Below are positions 8,977 to 16,928 of a stretch of DNA of 64,000 nucleotides, piece by piece. The stretch is from JBPCNH01 sp051001455 (GTDB lineage Bacteria; Actinomycetota; CADDZG01; WHSQ01). A program made the position numbers and the translations under genes. Positions within the stretch are counted from its first letter, which is position 1, and each line of letters starts with the position of its first letter. Location: contig JBPCNH010000030.1 in the NCBI GenBank assembly GCA_051001455.1, positions 62,001 to 126,000 on the forward strand, in the 5' to 3' direction. The notes beneath the pieces were generated by a model. The model was not told the origin of the DNA. It did no database searches and was given only the letters and a program-made list of their open reading frames with translations.

Positions 8977-9027
8977 CCAAATCTTCAAATCTGCCTACCG
9001 CGACGGTGGCTAGATTTGAAGATTTCG
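8977..9027. repeat. Left-end hairpin of the cassette, likely terminator
   Basis: Perfect 14-bp arms (8979-8992 and 9012-9025) are extended inward by GCC-ACCG/CGGTGGC with one bulged base, leaving a tiny loop at 9001-9003. It starts directly after the purine-nucleoside phosphorylase stop and contains the last codons of the opposing DUF559 gene, so it can serve as a bidirectional terminator. Its AT-rich arms and GC-rich tip match the hairpin at the other end of the cassette. Confidence 0.75.
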
Positions 9028-10001
9028 GGAGGGGAGGGGGTCAGGAAGGTTGCTACCTCGTTCCGGACGGCATCGGGACGCACCACCACATCCTGGTACG
9101 AGTAGTAGATGACTCGCCAACCGGTCAGCTTCAGAAGCCGGTCTCGCTCCAGGTCGCGCGACCAGTTTCCCTGTCTGTGGTGCCATCGCACGCTGTGGCA
9201 TTCGACCGCTAGGCGATGCGTCGGAAAGGCGAAATCTGCAAAGAAGAACCTGCCTCCGCCAACCGAAATCTTGTAGTCGGGGACCAAGCCGTTGCCGAGG
9301 GGCCTCAGGATGCGCAACATCTTCGACTCGAACTTCGATCGCACTTTTTCGTCGTCAGGGTCTCGCATCTCCAGCAACTCGCGGAAGCGAGCAACCCCAT
9401 TCCGTCCTCGGGCCGCTTCGGCCTCGAGCCGAACCCGTGCCTCATCGAGTGTCAGAAGCTTCCGGCGGAGTGCGTCGTCCAAAGCGTTTCCTGCTGCCCA
9501 CTCGGGAAGACGCGCACAGAGGTCGAGCAGGGTCCGATCGATATCGCTGACTCTCAGTCCCTCCTTGATGACAGACCGCCCCAGGCGGTTCCGGCAGGTG
9601 CGATGCACTCGCAGACCTGATCGGCCGCCCGCTCTCGTCGTGGTTATCTCGATGACATCGGACTGGGGCACTCCGTCTAGCTCCCAAAGACCACCTGCCG
9701 AACGGTGCGAGAGATACGCATCAGGGCCTGCCCACACGAGTGCCTCAGATGCTCTTCGATGCCATGTGGCCGGCAGTCCGGTGATCCTGAAGCTTCCTGG
9801 GGCGACCCGAACCAACAGACCCTTGGCGACCGAGGTGTCTACCTGTCGATCGCTGAAGCCTCGGTCCCGGAGCTGAGTACGCGAGACCGCACCGCCCTGC
9901 TTCTCCGCGATCTCACCGACCCGTCTCCAGTCCTTCACGGGTCGATTATCTGAGTCACTCACCCGCTGGACAGTGGCAACGCTCACACCCCAAATCTTCA
10001 A
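8985..10001 (-). CDS. AbiEi-like winged-helix plus DUF559 nuclease-fold protein
   Basis: About 338 residues. Residues 25-80 resemble the winged-helix N-domain of AbiEi-type antitoxins (GAVSRTQLRDRGFSDRQV, GLLVRVAPGSF). The middle matches the AbiEi-like region (SHRSAGGLWELDGV, RTLLDLC). The last 110 residues look like a DUF559/Vsr-type PD-(D/E)XK fold, with ADFAFPTHRLAVECHS and RDLERDRLLKLTGWRVI. No partner toxin gene is adjacent, so it is not a standard AbiE pair. The start is uncertain: TTG 10001 lies inside the right-end hairpin, and GTG at 9986 or 9962 is also possible. The whole gene is enclosed by the cassette repeats. Confidence 0.75.
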   Translation of the reverse strand: MKIWGVSVATVQRVSDSDNRPVKDWRRVGEIAEKQGGAVSRTQLRDRGFSDRQVDTSVAKGLLVRVAPGSFRITGLPATWHRRASEALVWAGPDAYLSHRSAGGLWELDGVPQSDVIEITTTRAGGRSGLRVHRTCRNRLGRSVIKEGLRVSDIDRTLLDLCARLPEWAAGNALDDALRRKLLTLDEARVRLEAEAARGRNGVARFRELLEMRDPDDEKVRSKFESKMLRILRPLGNGLVPDYKISVGGGRFFFADFAFPTHRLAVECHSVRWHHRQGNWSRDLERDRLLKLTGWRVIYYSYQDVVVRPDAVRNEVATFLTPSPPEIFKSSHRRGRQI

Positions 10002-10040
10002 ATCGCCCCACCGTGGCGGTAGGGAAGATTGAAGATTTGG
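9990..10040. repeat. Right-end hairpin of the cassette
   Basis: CCAAATCTTCAA at 9990-10001 pairs with TTGAAGATTTGG at 10029-10040; an inner GC-rich stem (CCCCACCG with CGGTAGGG) closes on a 3-base loop. The structure is the counterpart of the hairpin at 8977-9027. It abuts the stop codon of the truncated aldehyde dehydrogenase gene at 10041 and may act as its terminator. Confidence 0.7.
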
Positions 10041-10871
10041 TTAGCGGCCTTTGGGGTGCCAGACGGTCTTTAGGTCCATGAAAGCCGTGGCTTCGTAGGG
10101 GCTTGTTACCGACTTGGCCCTCACGATGCGCTTGACGTTGTTGGCGCTTGCGATCTCTACGTCGGCGAGTGCGTCCGGCGCGACGCCGCTCACATCGATG
10201 CCGTCGATGTCGCCGTGGGCGGCCATCACTGGGACTAGCTCGTCGTGGACGCCCGTAAGGATGTTGACGACACCTTTGGGGACGTCGCTCGTCGCGATGC
10301 ACTCGCCGACCGTTATGGCTGGGAGCGGATGCTTCTCGGAAGCTAGAACGACGGCGGCGTTGCCGCCGCACAATGCTGCAGCTATCCGAGGGACGAAGCC
10401 GAGTGATGACTCCGGAGCGACGACCGCGATAACGCCGGTGGGCTCGGGTGCGGTGATGTTGAAGTACGGGCCGGCGACGGGATTAAGGCTGCCGGCGATC
10501 TGAGTCAGTTTGTCGGTCAAGCCCGCGTACCAGACCATCGCATCGATGGCATCGTCCACTTGCTTGGCCGCTCCACGTTTCCCTTCGGCGCGTTCGACCT
10601 CGCCGATCAGCTCGGCGCGCCGGGACTCCATCATCTCGGCCACCCGGTAGAGGACCTGGCCCCGGTTGTACGCGGTAGCTCCCGCCCAGCCGGGTTGCGC
10701 TTTACGCGCTGCGACGACCGCATCGCGCACGTCTTTGCGTGACGCACGCGCAGCGTTGGCGAGCAGGTCACCCTTGTCGTTCGTTGCATCGAAAGTGCGG
10801 CCCGACTCCGAGCGCGGGAAGCCTCCGCCGATGAACAACTTGTAGGTCTTGTGGACGTCGACCCGGCTCAC
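10041..10871 (-). CDS. Non-catalytic aldehyde dehydrogenase-fold protein (ALDH16 C-domain-like)
   Basis: A 276-residue protein covering roughly the first half of the aldehyde dehydrogenase fold. It starts YKLFIGGGFPRSESGRTFDA, has a cofactor-domain stretch (GVIAVVAPESSLGFVPRIAA, GGNAAVVLAS, VPKGVVNILTG) and ends before where the catalytic Cys would be; no such Cys motif is present. GTG 10871 overlaps the stop of the full-length ALDH gene (GTGA), so the two are coupled. The pair resembles a split ALDH16, in which a catalytic domain is fused to a second, inactive ALDH-like domain. A structural or regulatory subunit is inferred. Confidence 0.7.
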   Translation of the reverse strand: MSRVDVHKTYKLFIGGGFPRSESGRTFDATNDKGDLLANAARASRKDVRDAVVAARKAQPGWAGATAYNRGQVLYRVAEMMESRRAELIGEVERAEGKRGAAKQVDDAIDAMVWYAGLTDKLTQIAGSLNPVAGPYFNITAPEPTGVIAVVAPESSLGFVPRIAAALCGGNAAVVLASEKHPLPAITVGECIATSDVPKGVVNILTGVHDELVPVMAAHGDIDGIDVSGVAPDALADVEIASANNVKRIVRAKSVTSPYEATAFMDLKTVWHPKGR

Positions 10872-12310
10872 AGGGGCTTCAGCTCCAGGTAGGGCTCGAG
10901 ACCATGCAGACCGCCCTCGCGCCCGTAACCCGATTCCTTGAAGCCCCCGAAGGGGCTGGCGGGATCGAAGCGGTTGAAGGTGTTCGCCCACACGACGCCG
11001 GCCTTGAGCCGATCCGCCATCCACAGGATGCGCGAACCCTTGTCGGTCCACACCCCTGCCGAGAGTCCGTAGGTCGTGTTGTTGGCTTTCTCGACGGCTT
11101 CTTCCTCGGTGCGGAAAGTCATCACCGACAGCACGGGACCGAAGATCTCTTCCTGCGCGATGCGGTGCGATTGCGATACGCCGGTAAAGACCGTCGGTGG
11201 GAACCAGAAACCGCGCTCGGGCAGCTCGCACGGCGCCTGGTAGATCTCGGCCCCCTGTTCGCTTCCCGAGCCCACCAGTTCCCGGATCTTTTCGAGTTGC
11301 TCGCGTGAGTTGATCGCGCCGATGTCGGTGTTCTTGTCGAGTGGGTCGCCGAGTCTCAGCGTTGCGAGTCGTCGCTTCAGCTTGTCGAGGAACCGATCGG
11401 CGACCGATTCCTGCACCAACAGGCGAGACCCCGCGCAACAGACATGGCCTTGGTTGAAGAAGATTCCATTGATGACGCCCTCGATCGCCTGGTCGAGCGG
11501 CGCATCGTCGAACACGACGTTGGCGGCTTTACCTCCCAACTCGAGCGACAGCTTCTTCCCGCTACCGGCGATCGAGCGCTGGATGGCTTTCCCCACTTCG
11601 GTCGATCCCGTGAAAGCGACCTTGTCCACGTCCGGATGCGCGACCAGTGCGGCGCCGGTAGGCCCGGCACCGGTGACGATGTTCACGACCCCCGGTGGAA
11701 GCCCCACCTGGTCACATATCTCGGCGAACAACAGCGCGGTGAGCGACGTGGTCTCCGCCGGCTTCAATACGACCGTGTTGCCGGTAGCAAGCGCCGGAGC
11801 GATCTTCCACGCCAGCATCAGCAGCGGGAAGTTCCACGGGATGACCTGTGCCGCGACGCCCAAGGGTTCGGCGCGCCGTCCGGGGAAGGCGTACTCGAGC
11901 TTGTCCGCCCACCCTGCGTAGTAAAAGAAGTGCGCGGCGGCGAGGGGCACGTCGACGTCGCGGCTCTCCTTGATCGGCTTGCCGCCGTTCATCGTTTCGA
12001 GCACGGCGAGCTCGCGCGCCCGTTCCTGGATCACCCGAGCGATGCGGAAGAGGTACTTCGAGCGCTCGGAGCCGGTCAGCTTCTGCCATCCCTTGGAGGC
12101 GGAACGAGCGGCATCGACGGCATAATCGATGTCTTGCTCGCCGGCGACGGCTACCGCCGCTAGGACCTCCTCAGTTGCCGGGTTGATCGTCTTGAAATGC
12201 TCGGCCGACAACGGCTCGCGCCACTCACCGCCTATAAAGAGGCCGTAGTGCTCGCGCACCGAGACGATGTCGGTGGATTCGGGCGCGGGCGCGTACTCCC
12301 ACCTAGTCAA
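10868..12310 (-). CDS. NAD(P)-dependent aldehyde dehydrogenase, catalytic
   Basis: Full ALDH-superfamily enzyme (about 480 residues) oxidising an aldehyde to the acid. Visible are the N-terminal YGLFIGGEWREP, cofactor segments PWNFPLLMLAWKIAPALA and FTGSTEVGK, the general-base region LSLELGGKAANVV and the catalytic Cys in NQGHVCCAGSR. The end KESGYGREGG is standard. TTG 12310 overlaps the deoC stop; a GTG 16 codons further in is an alternative. Sitting between deoC and the second ALDH-like gene, it may oxidise acetaldehyde or another product of deoxyribose breakdown (inferred). Confidence 0.88.
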   Translation of the reverse strand: MTRWEYAPAPESTDIVSVREHYGLFIGGEWREPLSAEHFKTINPATEEVLAAVAVAGEQDIDYAVDAARSASKGWQKLTGSERSKYLFRIARVIQERARELAVLETMNGGKPIKESRDVDVPLAAAHFFYYAGWADKLEYAFPGRRAEPLGVAAQVIPWNFPLLMLAWKIAPALATGNTVVLKPAETTSLTALLFAEICDQVGLPPGVVNIVTGAGPTGAALVAHPDVDKVAFTGSTEVGKAIQRSIAGSGKKLSLELGGKAANVVFDDAPLDQAIEGVINGIFFNQGHVCCAGSRLLVQESVADRFLDKLKRRLATLRLGDPLDKNTDIGAINSREQLEKIRELVGSGSEQGAEIYQAPCELPERGFWFPPTVFTGVSQSHRIAQEEIFGPVLSVMTFRTEEEAVEKANNTTYGLSAGVWTDKGSRILWMADRLKAGVVWANTFNRFDPASPFGGFKESGYGREGGLHGLEPYLELKPL

Positions 12311-13223
12311 GGGTGTACCTGTCAGGATCGGCGTACCGGCCAGTTTTCTGCTTGTGGATCTGCATGAGGAGATCATTCAACAGCGAAGAGGCACCTATGC
12401 GGAACCTCTCCGGCGTGAGCCAATCGGGTCCGAGCGTCTCGTTCACGATCACGAGATAGCGGATCGCATCCTTCGAAGAGCGGATACCGCCGGCTACCTT
12501 CAATCCGACCTCGCGGCCGGTCGCCCACGCGAAATCGCGGATCGCCTCCGCCATCACCAGAGACACGGGCAAGGTCGCCGCAGGCGAGATCTTGCCGGTC
12601 GAGGTCTTGATCACATCGGCTCCGGCTGCCATCGCGACGAGCGAGGCGCGCCGCACCCGGTCGTAGGAGCCGAGCTCGCCGGTCTCCAGGATCACCTTCA
12701 GGTGCGCATCGCCTGCTGCTTCTTTGGACGCGACAACCTCTTCGAAGATGGTGGCGTCATCGCCTGCGAGGAAAGCGCCGCGGCTGATGACGCTGTCGAT
12801 CTCGGTCGCGCCGTCTGACACCGCCTGCCGGATCTCGGCAAGCCGAGTGTCCAGGGAGGCCTGACCCGACGGGAACGCGGTGGCCACCGACGCGACGGCA
12901 ACCCCGCTTCCCTTCAGTGCCTTCACGGCGATCGGTACGAGACGGGGATAGATGCACAACGCGGCGACCGCCGGGATGGACGGATCGCCTGGGTCCGGCC
13001 GGCACGCCTTGGACGCGAGCTGCCGCACCTTTCCGGGCGAGTCCGATCCTTCGAGGGTGGTGAGATCGCAGCACCGGATCGCAAGCTCCAGCGCCCACAG
13101 TTTCGAATCCTTCTTTATCGAGCGCTTCGCTAGCGCACCGGCGCGCTCTTCCGCGCCGGTCTGATCGACGGAGCCTCCTATACGTTCGACGACATCGAGC
13201 GACAGAGGCTCAGCTACGGCCAC
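12303..13223 (-). CDS. deoC: Deoxyribose-phosphate aldolase
   Basis: Class I aldolase cleaving 2-deoxyribose-5-phosphate into acetaldehyde and glyceraldehyde-3-phosphate. The Schiff-base lysine is visible in GADVIKTSTGK, with the upstream EIDSVISRGAF strand and KVAGGIRSSKDA downstream. At 306 residues it belongs to the longer DeoC form rather than the 220-residue form. It faces the nucleoside phosphorylase operon and is followed with overlap by the two ALDH genes, giving a coherent deoxynucleoside catabolism module. Phosphopentomutase, needed to convert the 1-phosphate, is not in the window. Confidence 0.92.
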   Translation of the reverse strand: MAVAEPLSLDVVERIGGSVDQTGAEERAGALAKRSIKKDSKLWALELAIRCCDLTTLEGSDSPGKVRQLASKACRPDPGDPSIPAVAALCIYPRLVPIAVKALKGSGVAVASVATAFPSGQASLDTRLAEIRQAVSDGATEIDSVISRGAFLAGDDATIFEEVVASKEAAGDAHLKVILETGELGSYDRVRRASLVAMAAGADVIKTSTGKISPAATLPVSLVMAEAIRDFAWATGREVGLKVAGGIRSSKDAIRYLVIVNETLGPDWLTPERFRIGASSLLNDLLMQIHKQKTGRYADPDRYTLD

Positions 13224-13304
13224 AGCTCACGGATCCCTTCGTTCCACTTCATATCCGTTCTGGGAAATGGCTCTGTCAGAACCACAGTCCGGGACGAAAA
13301 CGGA

Positions 13305-14465
13305 TCAGTGCTGGTGGGAGTGACCATGGGCGTGAGAGTGACCGTTGCCCGTCGGCTGCGACAGAAGCGGCAGCGAGATCCGCTTCGTCGGCTTGGGGCG
13401 CGGCGGCAACAGGTTCACCAGTTCCTTGGCAGCGATGTCGAGTTGCTGCGCCACCTCTGAGTCCGGGACCTGCAACACGATCGGCGCCCCGACATCGGCC
13501 AGCTCGCCCAGTTTCGGATCGAGAGGGATCTCGCCGATCAGCGGCACACCGAGATTATCGGCGAGAGTTCGACCGCCGCCCGAACCGAAGATGTCGTAGC
13601 GCTTGCCATCGTCGCCGCGGAAGTAAGACATGTTCTCGACCACCCCGGCGACCTTTAACCCCGTCTTCTCGGCCATGTAGCCGGCACGCTGTGCCACTTT
13701 CTCTGCCACGGCTTGTGGAGTCGTAACGATGACCATCGACGCGCCGGGTAAGAACTGCGCGATCGAGATAGACACGTCACCCGTTCCTGGAGGAAGGTCC
13801 ACCAGCAGGTAATCGGGCTCATCCCAGTGGACGTCGGTGAGGAACTGCTGCAGAGCCTTGTGCAACATCGGTCCACGCCACATGACCGGGTTGTCTTCGG
13901 CGGTGAAGAGACCGATCGAGACCACCTTCACGCCGAACATCTCCGGCGGCATGATCATGTCCTCGACCACGGTCGGCCGCTCGTAGAGCCCCAACATGCG
14001 CGGGATCGAGAAACCCCAGACGTCGGCGTCGAGCAATCCAACGGTGTGACCCTGCTTGGCGAGCGACGCGGCGATGTTGACGGTGGTGGTCGACTTGCCG
14101 ACGCCACCCTTGCCGGAGCCGATCGCAATCACCTGCGTGGTGGAGTCCGAACGGGCGAAGGGAGCGGGCGTCTCCTTGCGGAGTCCTCCGACGACAGCCT
14201 GGCGCTCCTCTTCGGTCATCGAGGTCAGCTCGACCTCGACATCCGAGATATCGGGATAGGCCTCCTTGAGCTTGGCCGGGATGACCTCCATGAAGAAGGA
14301 CTTCAGCGGGCAGCCGGGGATCGTGAGTGCCACCAAGACTCCCACCCGAGAGCCATCGATGGCGATATTCCGGATCATGTTGAGGTCGTTCAAGCCCCGG
14401 TGGAGCTCGGGGTCCTGGATCTCTCCGAGGACCTCGGAGATCTGTTCCTGAGTGGGCATAGCCAT
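13305..14465 (-). CDS. mrp: Mrp/ApbC-family P-loop Fe-S carrier
   Basis: A 386-residue ATPase thought to carry Fe-S clusters. Residues 5-80 form a DUF59/MIP18-like domain (ISEVLGEIQDPELHRGL, TIPGCPLK). The MinD-like P-loop GSGKGGVGKSTTTVNIAASL follows near residue 120, then DLPPGTGDVSISIAQ. After VVENMSYF the CxxC cluster-binding pair seen in many Mrp proteins is absent (RGDDGKRYDIFGSGGG), as in mycobacterial Mrp. The C-terminus ends GHSHAHGHSHQH, a metal-binding-like tail. ATG 14465 is chosen because GAGGAG lies about 13 bases upstream and MAMPTQEQ begins the conserved domain. Confidence 0.88.
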   Translation of the reverse strand: MAMPTQEQISEVLGEIQDPELHRGLNDLNMIRNIAIDGSRVGVLVALTIPGCPLKSFFMEVIPAKLKEAYPDISDVEVELTSMTEEERQAVVGGLRKETPAPFARSDSTTQVIAIGSGKGGVGKSTTTVNIAASLAKQGHTVGLLDADVWGFSIPRMLGLYERPTVVEDMIMPPEMFGVKVVSIGLFTAEDNPVMWRGPMLHKALQQFLTDVHWDEPDYLLVDLPPGTGDVSISIAQFLPGASMVIVTTPQAVAEKVAQRAGYMAEKTGLKVAGVVENMSYFRGDDGKRYDIFGSGGGRTLADNLGVPLIGEIPLDPKLGELADVGAPIVLQVPDSEVAQQLDIAAKELVNLLPPRPKPTKRISLPLLSQPTGNGHSHAHGHSHQH

Positions 14466-14492
14466 GTCTGGAGATCGCTCCTCGTAGATAGT

Positions 14493-14512
14493 CCCCCGGC
14501 GTCGACCGGGGG
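14493..14512. promoter_or_regulatory. GC-rich hairpin upstream of mrp
   Basis: CCCCCGG (14493-14499) and CCGGGGG (14506-14512) form a perfect 7-bp stem with a 6-base loop, 28 bases upstream of the mrp start and between two genes on the minus strand. There is no T-run, so it is either a weak terminator for the kinase-type gene upstream or a leader structure of mrp. Confidence 0.4.
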
Positions 14513-14605
14513 CTCGCAGGTCGGAGTGCCGCCTCGGCACCCACTAGCTACAAGGGTAATGGACGGGGCGCTATTCCCCTCCCGGCGCGCCGGAGATGCC
14601 CCAGG

Positions 14606-15514
14606 TCACACCAGCAGATCGAGGGCGTCGGGCACGTGGCGGAGCTCGGCGGAGGTCCACTCGCCGATGTAGTCCCCGTCCACCTGAACGGGCCGCGGCT
14701 CGTCCGCCGTCCAAGTGACGGTCGAGATGTCGTGGTGATAATGCGTGCGCTTCCATCTGACGTGCGAGCGCGACACGAGAACCGCCCACGCGATGCGCGG
14801 GATGGTGCCGACTCGCAGCCGTTCCAGACTCAGCAGGTCTAGAGCCGTGTCCAACCGAGCCTCCGGACAAACATCTACCGGCAGACCTTTGAAATAAGTG
14901 AACGGCCACGCGTTGCAAGCGATCGACAGCATCGCCTTGTACGGCTCCCCGTCATCCACCTGCACGGTGAGCCACCCCTCTGTGGTCCGGTAGTCGGTCG
15001 AACCCGCGGCTAGCGCATGTTTGAGGAAGGTCCAGTGGGACTTCTTGCCGCGCTCGGCAACCTCTTGCTCGACGCGCCTCACGACTTCTGCATCCAGCCC
15101 GATGCCGCAGGTGAACAAGAAGTAGCGACCCTCCACGCTGCCGACGCCGATGCGGCGCTTAGTTCCGGAGCGCAGATGCGACGCCAGGAACGCCGTGGCC
15201 TCTACCGGATCTACGGGGATGCCGAGAGAACTTGCCAGAACGTTGGTGGTGCCGCCGGGCAGGATGCCGAGAGCTACATCCGTCCCTACCAACGGCTGGG
15301 CAGCCTCGTTGACCGTGCCGTCGCCACCGAATACGAAGACCGCCTCGAAACCGTCGGCGACCGCTTGACCGGACAACTCCATCGCATGGGACCGCGATCG
15401 GGTCACATGCGTCTCGAGCTTGAAGTCCGCTGCGAGTGCCTTCGCGATCACCTCTCGCACCCGCGGCGAGACCGATCCGGCGCGCGGATTGGAGATGAGC
15501 ATCACCCTGGTCAC
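14606..15514 (-). CDS. Diacylglycerol/lipid kinase family protein
   Basis: About 302 residues of the DAGKc (diacylglycerol/sphingosine kinase-like) superfamily. The first strand VMLISNPRAGS is followed by the nucleotide-binding FGGDGTVNEAAQ, then LGILPGGTTNVLASSLGIP, the classic signature. The C-terminal beta-domain includes VDGDYIGEW. GTG 15514 is proposed because the conserved fold begins three residues later; upstream frame continues without family similarity. It probably phosphorylates a lipid; the exact acceptor is unknown. Divergent from the sigma factor gene. Confidence 0.8.
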   Translation of the reverse strand: MTRVMLISNPRAGSVSPRVREVIAKALAADFKLETHVTRSRSHAMELSGQAVADGFEAVFVFGGDGTVNEAAQPLVGTDVALGILPGGTTNVLASSLGIPVDPVEATAFLASHLRSGTKRRIGVGSVEGRYFLFTCGIGLDAEVVRRVEQEVAERGKKSHWTFLKHALAAGSTDYRTTEGWLTVQVDDGEPYKAMLSIACNAWPFTYFKGLPVDVCPEARLDTALDLLSLERLRVGTIPRIAWAVLVSRSHVRWKRTHYHHDISTVTWTADEPRPVQVDGDYIGEWTSAELRHVPDALDLLV

Positions 15515-15587
15515 AGGCCGCAGGATATTCCCGAAATCCCTCCTGCAACTGAAACCGAAAGGGCTACCCAAGCGTTATACGAAGGAC

Positions 15588-15594
15588 AAGGAGG
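15588..15594 (+). promoter_or_regulatory. Ribosome-binding site setting the sigma-factor start
   Basis: AAGGAGG ends 5 bases before TTG 15600 and overlaps the only nearby in-frame GTG (15594). It therefore selects TTG 15600 as the start of the ECF sigma gene. Confidence 0.6.
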
Positions 15595-15599
15595 TGGGA

Positions 15600-16268
15600 T
15601 TGCACCCTCCGCCAGGGCTGGCGGACTTCTGTGAGTCGAACAAGGCACGGCTCGTAGGAGTCCTCACGCTTCAATGCTCGGATCCTCACGTCGCCGAGGA
15701 ACTAGCTCAAGACACTCTTGCCAAGGTGTGCGTTAAGTGGGACTCGGTTAAGAAGATGGCCAACCCGGAAGCATGGATGTTCAGAGTAGGCATCAACCTC
15801 GCTAACTCCTACTTCCGTCGCCGAGCTGCGGAGCACCGAGCAGGTGAACGTCTGGTAGCAGACGCGACTCATCGCGAGACCGACCCCTCGGACGTCATCG
15901 CCATCAGAGAAGGCCTGCAGGCTCTGCCTCGCCGTCAGCGTGCGGTGCTCGTTTTGCGTTACTACGCCGATCTATCGGTGAGACAGGTCGGTGAAGCACT
16001 AGACATGCCAGAAGGAACCGTGAAGACATTGACGGCGCGTGGGCTCAGTGGTGGTCAGGTCCCTCTTCTTCGAGCCCATCCGCGCGTGGACGGGGGCCCA
16101 TGTTGTCGTCGTCGGGGATACCGGCAGGATGGCTGCGTATTCACCCTCAGACGACAAGTGGTCCCTACTGATCCCGCCCGCGTCGGAAGAACGGTGGATG
16201 GTTCCCCTGTGGAGCCCTTCGCTGGTAGCCGGCGACGACGGGGTGATCCTTTGGGGTGGGGTGACTAG
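15600..16268 (+). CDS. ECF sigma factor with rearranged C-terminus
   Basis: An extracytoplasmic-function sigma-70 factor. Region 2 is visible at about residues 8-80 (DPHVAEELAQDTLAKVCVKW, NPEAWMFRVGINLANSYFRR), and region 4 at about 105-150 (LPRRQRAVLVLRYYADLSVR, LDMPEGTVKTLTARGLS). Homology ends near 16045. The remaining 75 residues are Arg-rich out-of-frame translation of a Kelch-like sequence, so the original 3' end was lost. Region 4 is essentially complete and the protein may still work. No anti-sigma gene is next to it. Confidence 0.7.
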   Translation: MHPPPGLADFCESNKARLVGVLTLQCSDPHVAEELAQDTLAKVCVKWDSVKKMANPEAWMFRVGINLANSYFRRRAAEHRAGERLVADATHRETDPSDVIAIREGLQALPRRQRAVLVLRYYADLSVRQVGEALDMPEGTVKTLTARGLSGGQVPLLRAHPRVDGGPCCRRRGYRQDGCVFTLRRQVVPTDPARVGRTVDGSPVEPFAGSRRRRGDPLGWGD

Positions 16269-16323
16269 AGACTCCGAGAAGAAGACCCGTTTCTTGAACG
16301 AAGGGTTGATATTGCGTCCTTAA
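16060..16323 (+). pseudogene. C-terminal remnant of a Kelch/beta-propeller-like protein
   Basis: In a different frame from the sigma gene, the sequence encodes about 87 residues resembling the last blades of a Kelch-type protein: GAHVVVVGDTGRMAAYSPSD, then DKWSLLIPPASEERW, then DDGVILWGGV, ending LNEGLILRP. It has no N-terminal portion, signal peptide or start signal, and it overlaps the 3' half of the sigma ORF. A deletion that fused the end of sigma to the end of a downstream Kelch gene explains both abnormalities; sigma factors followed by such a gene are known in actinobacteria (recalled, not checked). Confidence 0.5.
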
Positions 16324-16443
16324 CGCCGCTTTGCAGCATCTGTGTCGCGAGCAGCTTCTCGCCTGTCGCGTTTCCGCGTAAGAAAACGGTTGGATAGCAA
16401 CCGCATTCTTAGTAAGAACGGGGGGTGGGGCTATCCTCGGGGC

Positions 16444-16926
16444 GTGAGATTCGAGGTCGAGCATTCGTTCGCTGCTCCGGCAGACCGGTTGGCCGCTCTG
16501 TTGCTCGATCTCGACTTCCAGAACTCGCTGGCGGACATCGGCGGTCTGTCCGCGCGCGAGGTCCTGCTGCAAGAAACCGATGGTGACGAGGTGATCCGGC
16601 ACGTCCGCTGCGTTCTCGACATCCAGATCAACGGAGCGGCACGGCGCTTCATCGGCTCGGGTGAGCCGGCCTGGGTGGAGGTGGCCCGCTGGATCCCTGC
16701 CGAGATGGCTTGGATATGGGAGATAGAGCCCGAGGTCGGGGGAGATCTCCTCGAGGCTCAAGGTCGGATCCTCATCGAAAAAGCCGGCAAGGGAGCGCTA
16801 CGGCGCGTCGAGGGAGACATCAAGGTAAAGGTCCCTCTCTACGGCGGCCGGGTGGAGGGATGGATAGCCGACGGGCTCGAGACCGCTTACGACGAAGAGG
16901 CGCGCCGCATCTCAGCTGCTCTGTAG
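16444..16926 (+). CDS. DUF2505 family protein (START-like fold)
   Basis: A 160-residue protein of the actinobacterial DUF2505 family, a START/polyketide-cyclase-like hydrophobic-ligand fold of unknown function. GTG 16444 gives the family-typical beginning VRFEVEHSFAAPADRLAALL; upstream in-frame sequence is not conserved. The long beta-rich middle and the C-terminal amphipathic helix (GWIADGLETAYDEEARRI) fit the fold. It is convergent with the beta-propeller gene with only 2 bases between the two stops. Confidence 0.7.
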   Translation: MRFEVEHSFAAPADRLAALLLDLDFQNSLADIGGLSAREVLLQETDGDEVIRHVRCVLDIQINGAARRFIGSGEPAWVEVARWIPAEMAWIWEIEPEVGGDLLEAQGRILIEKAGKGALRRVEGDIKVKVPLYGGRVEGWIADGLETAYDEEARRISAAL

Positions 16927-16928
16927 AC

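Larger units (their letters stand above)
8973..10044. mobile_element. Putative hairpin-ended single-gene cassette
   Basis: The segment between the convergent salvage and deoC/ALDH operons is bounded by a perfect 16-bp inverted repeat: CTAACCAAATCTTCAA at 8973-8988 and its reverse complement at 10029-10044. Each end is itself a hairpin because the repeat recurs inverted just inside (9012-9025 and 9990-10004). The interior holds only one gene, an AbiEi-like/DUF559 protein. The outer repeats contain the stop codons of both flanking genes. No transposase is present and no target duplication is evident, so mobility is inferred; the hairpins may simply be terminators amplified with the gene. Confidence 0.45.
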
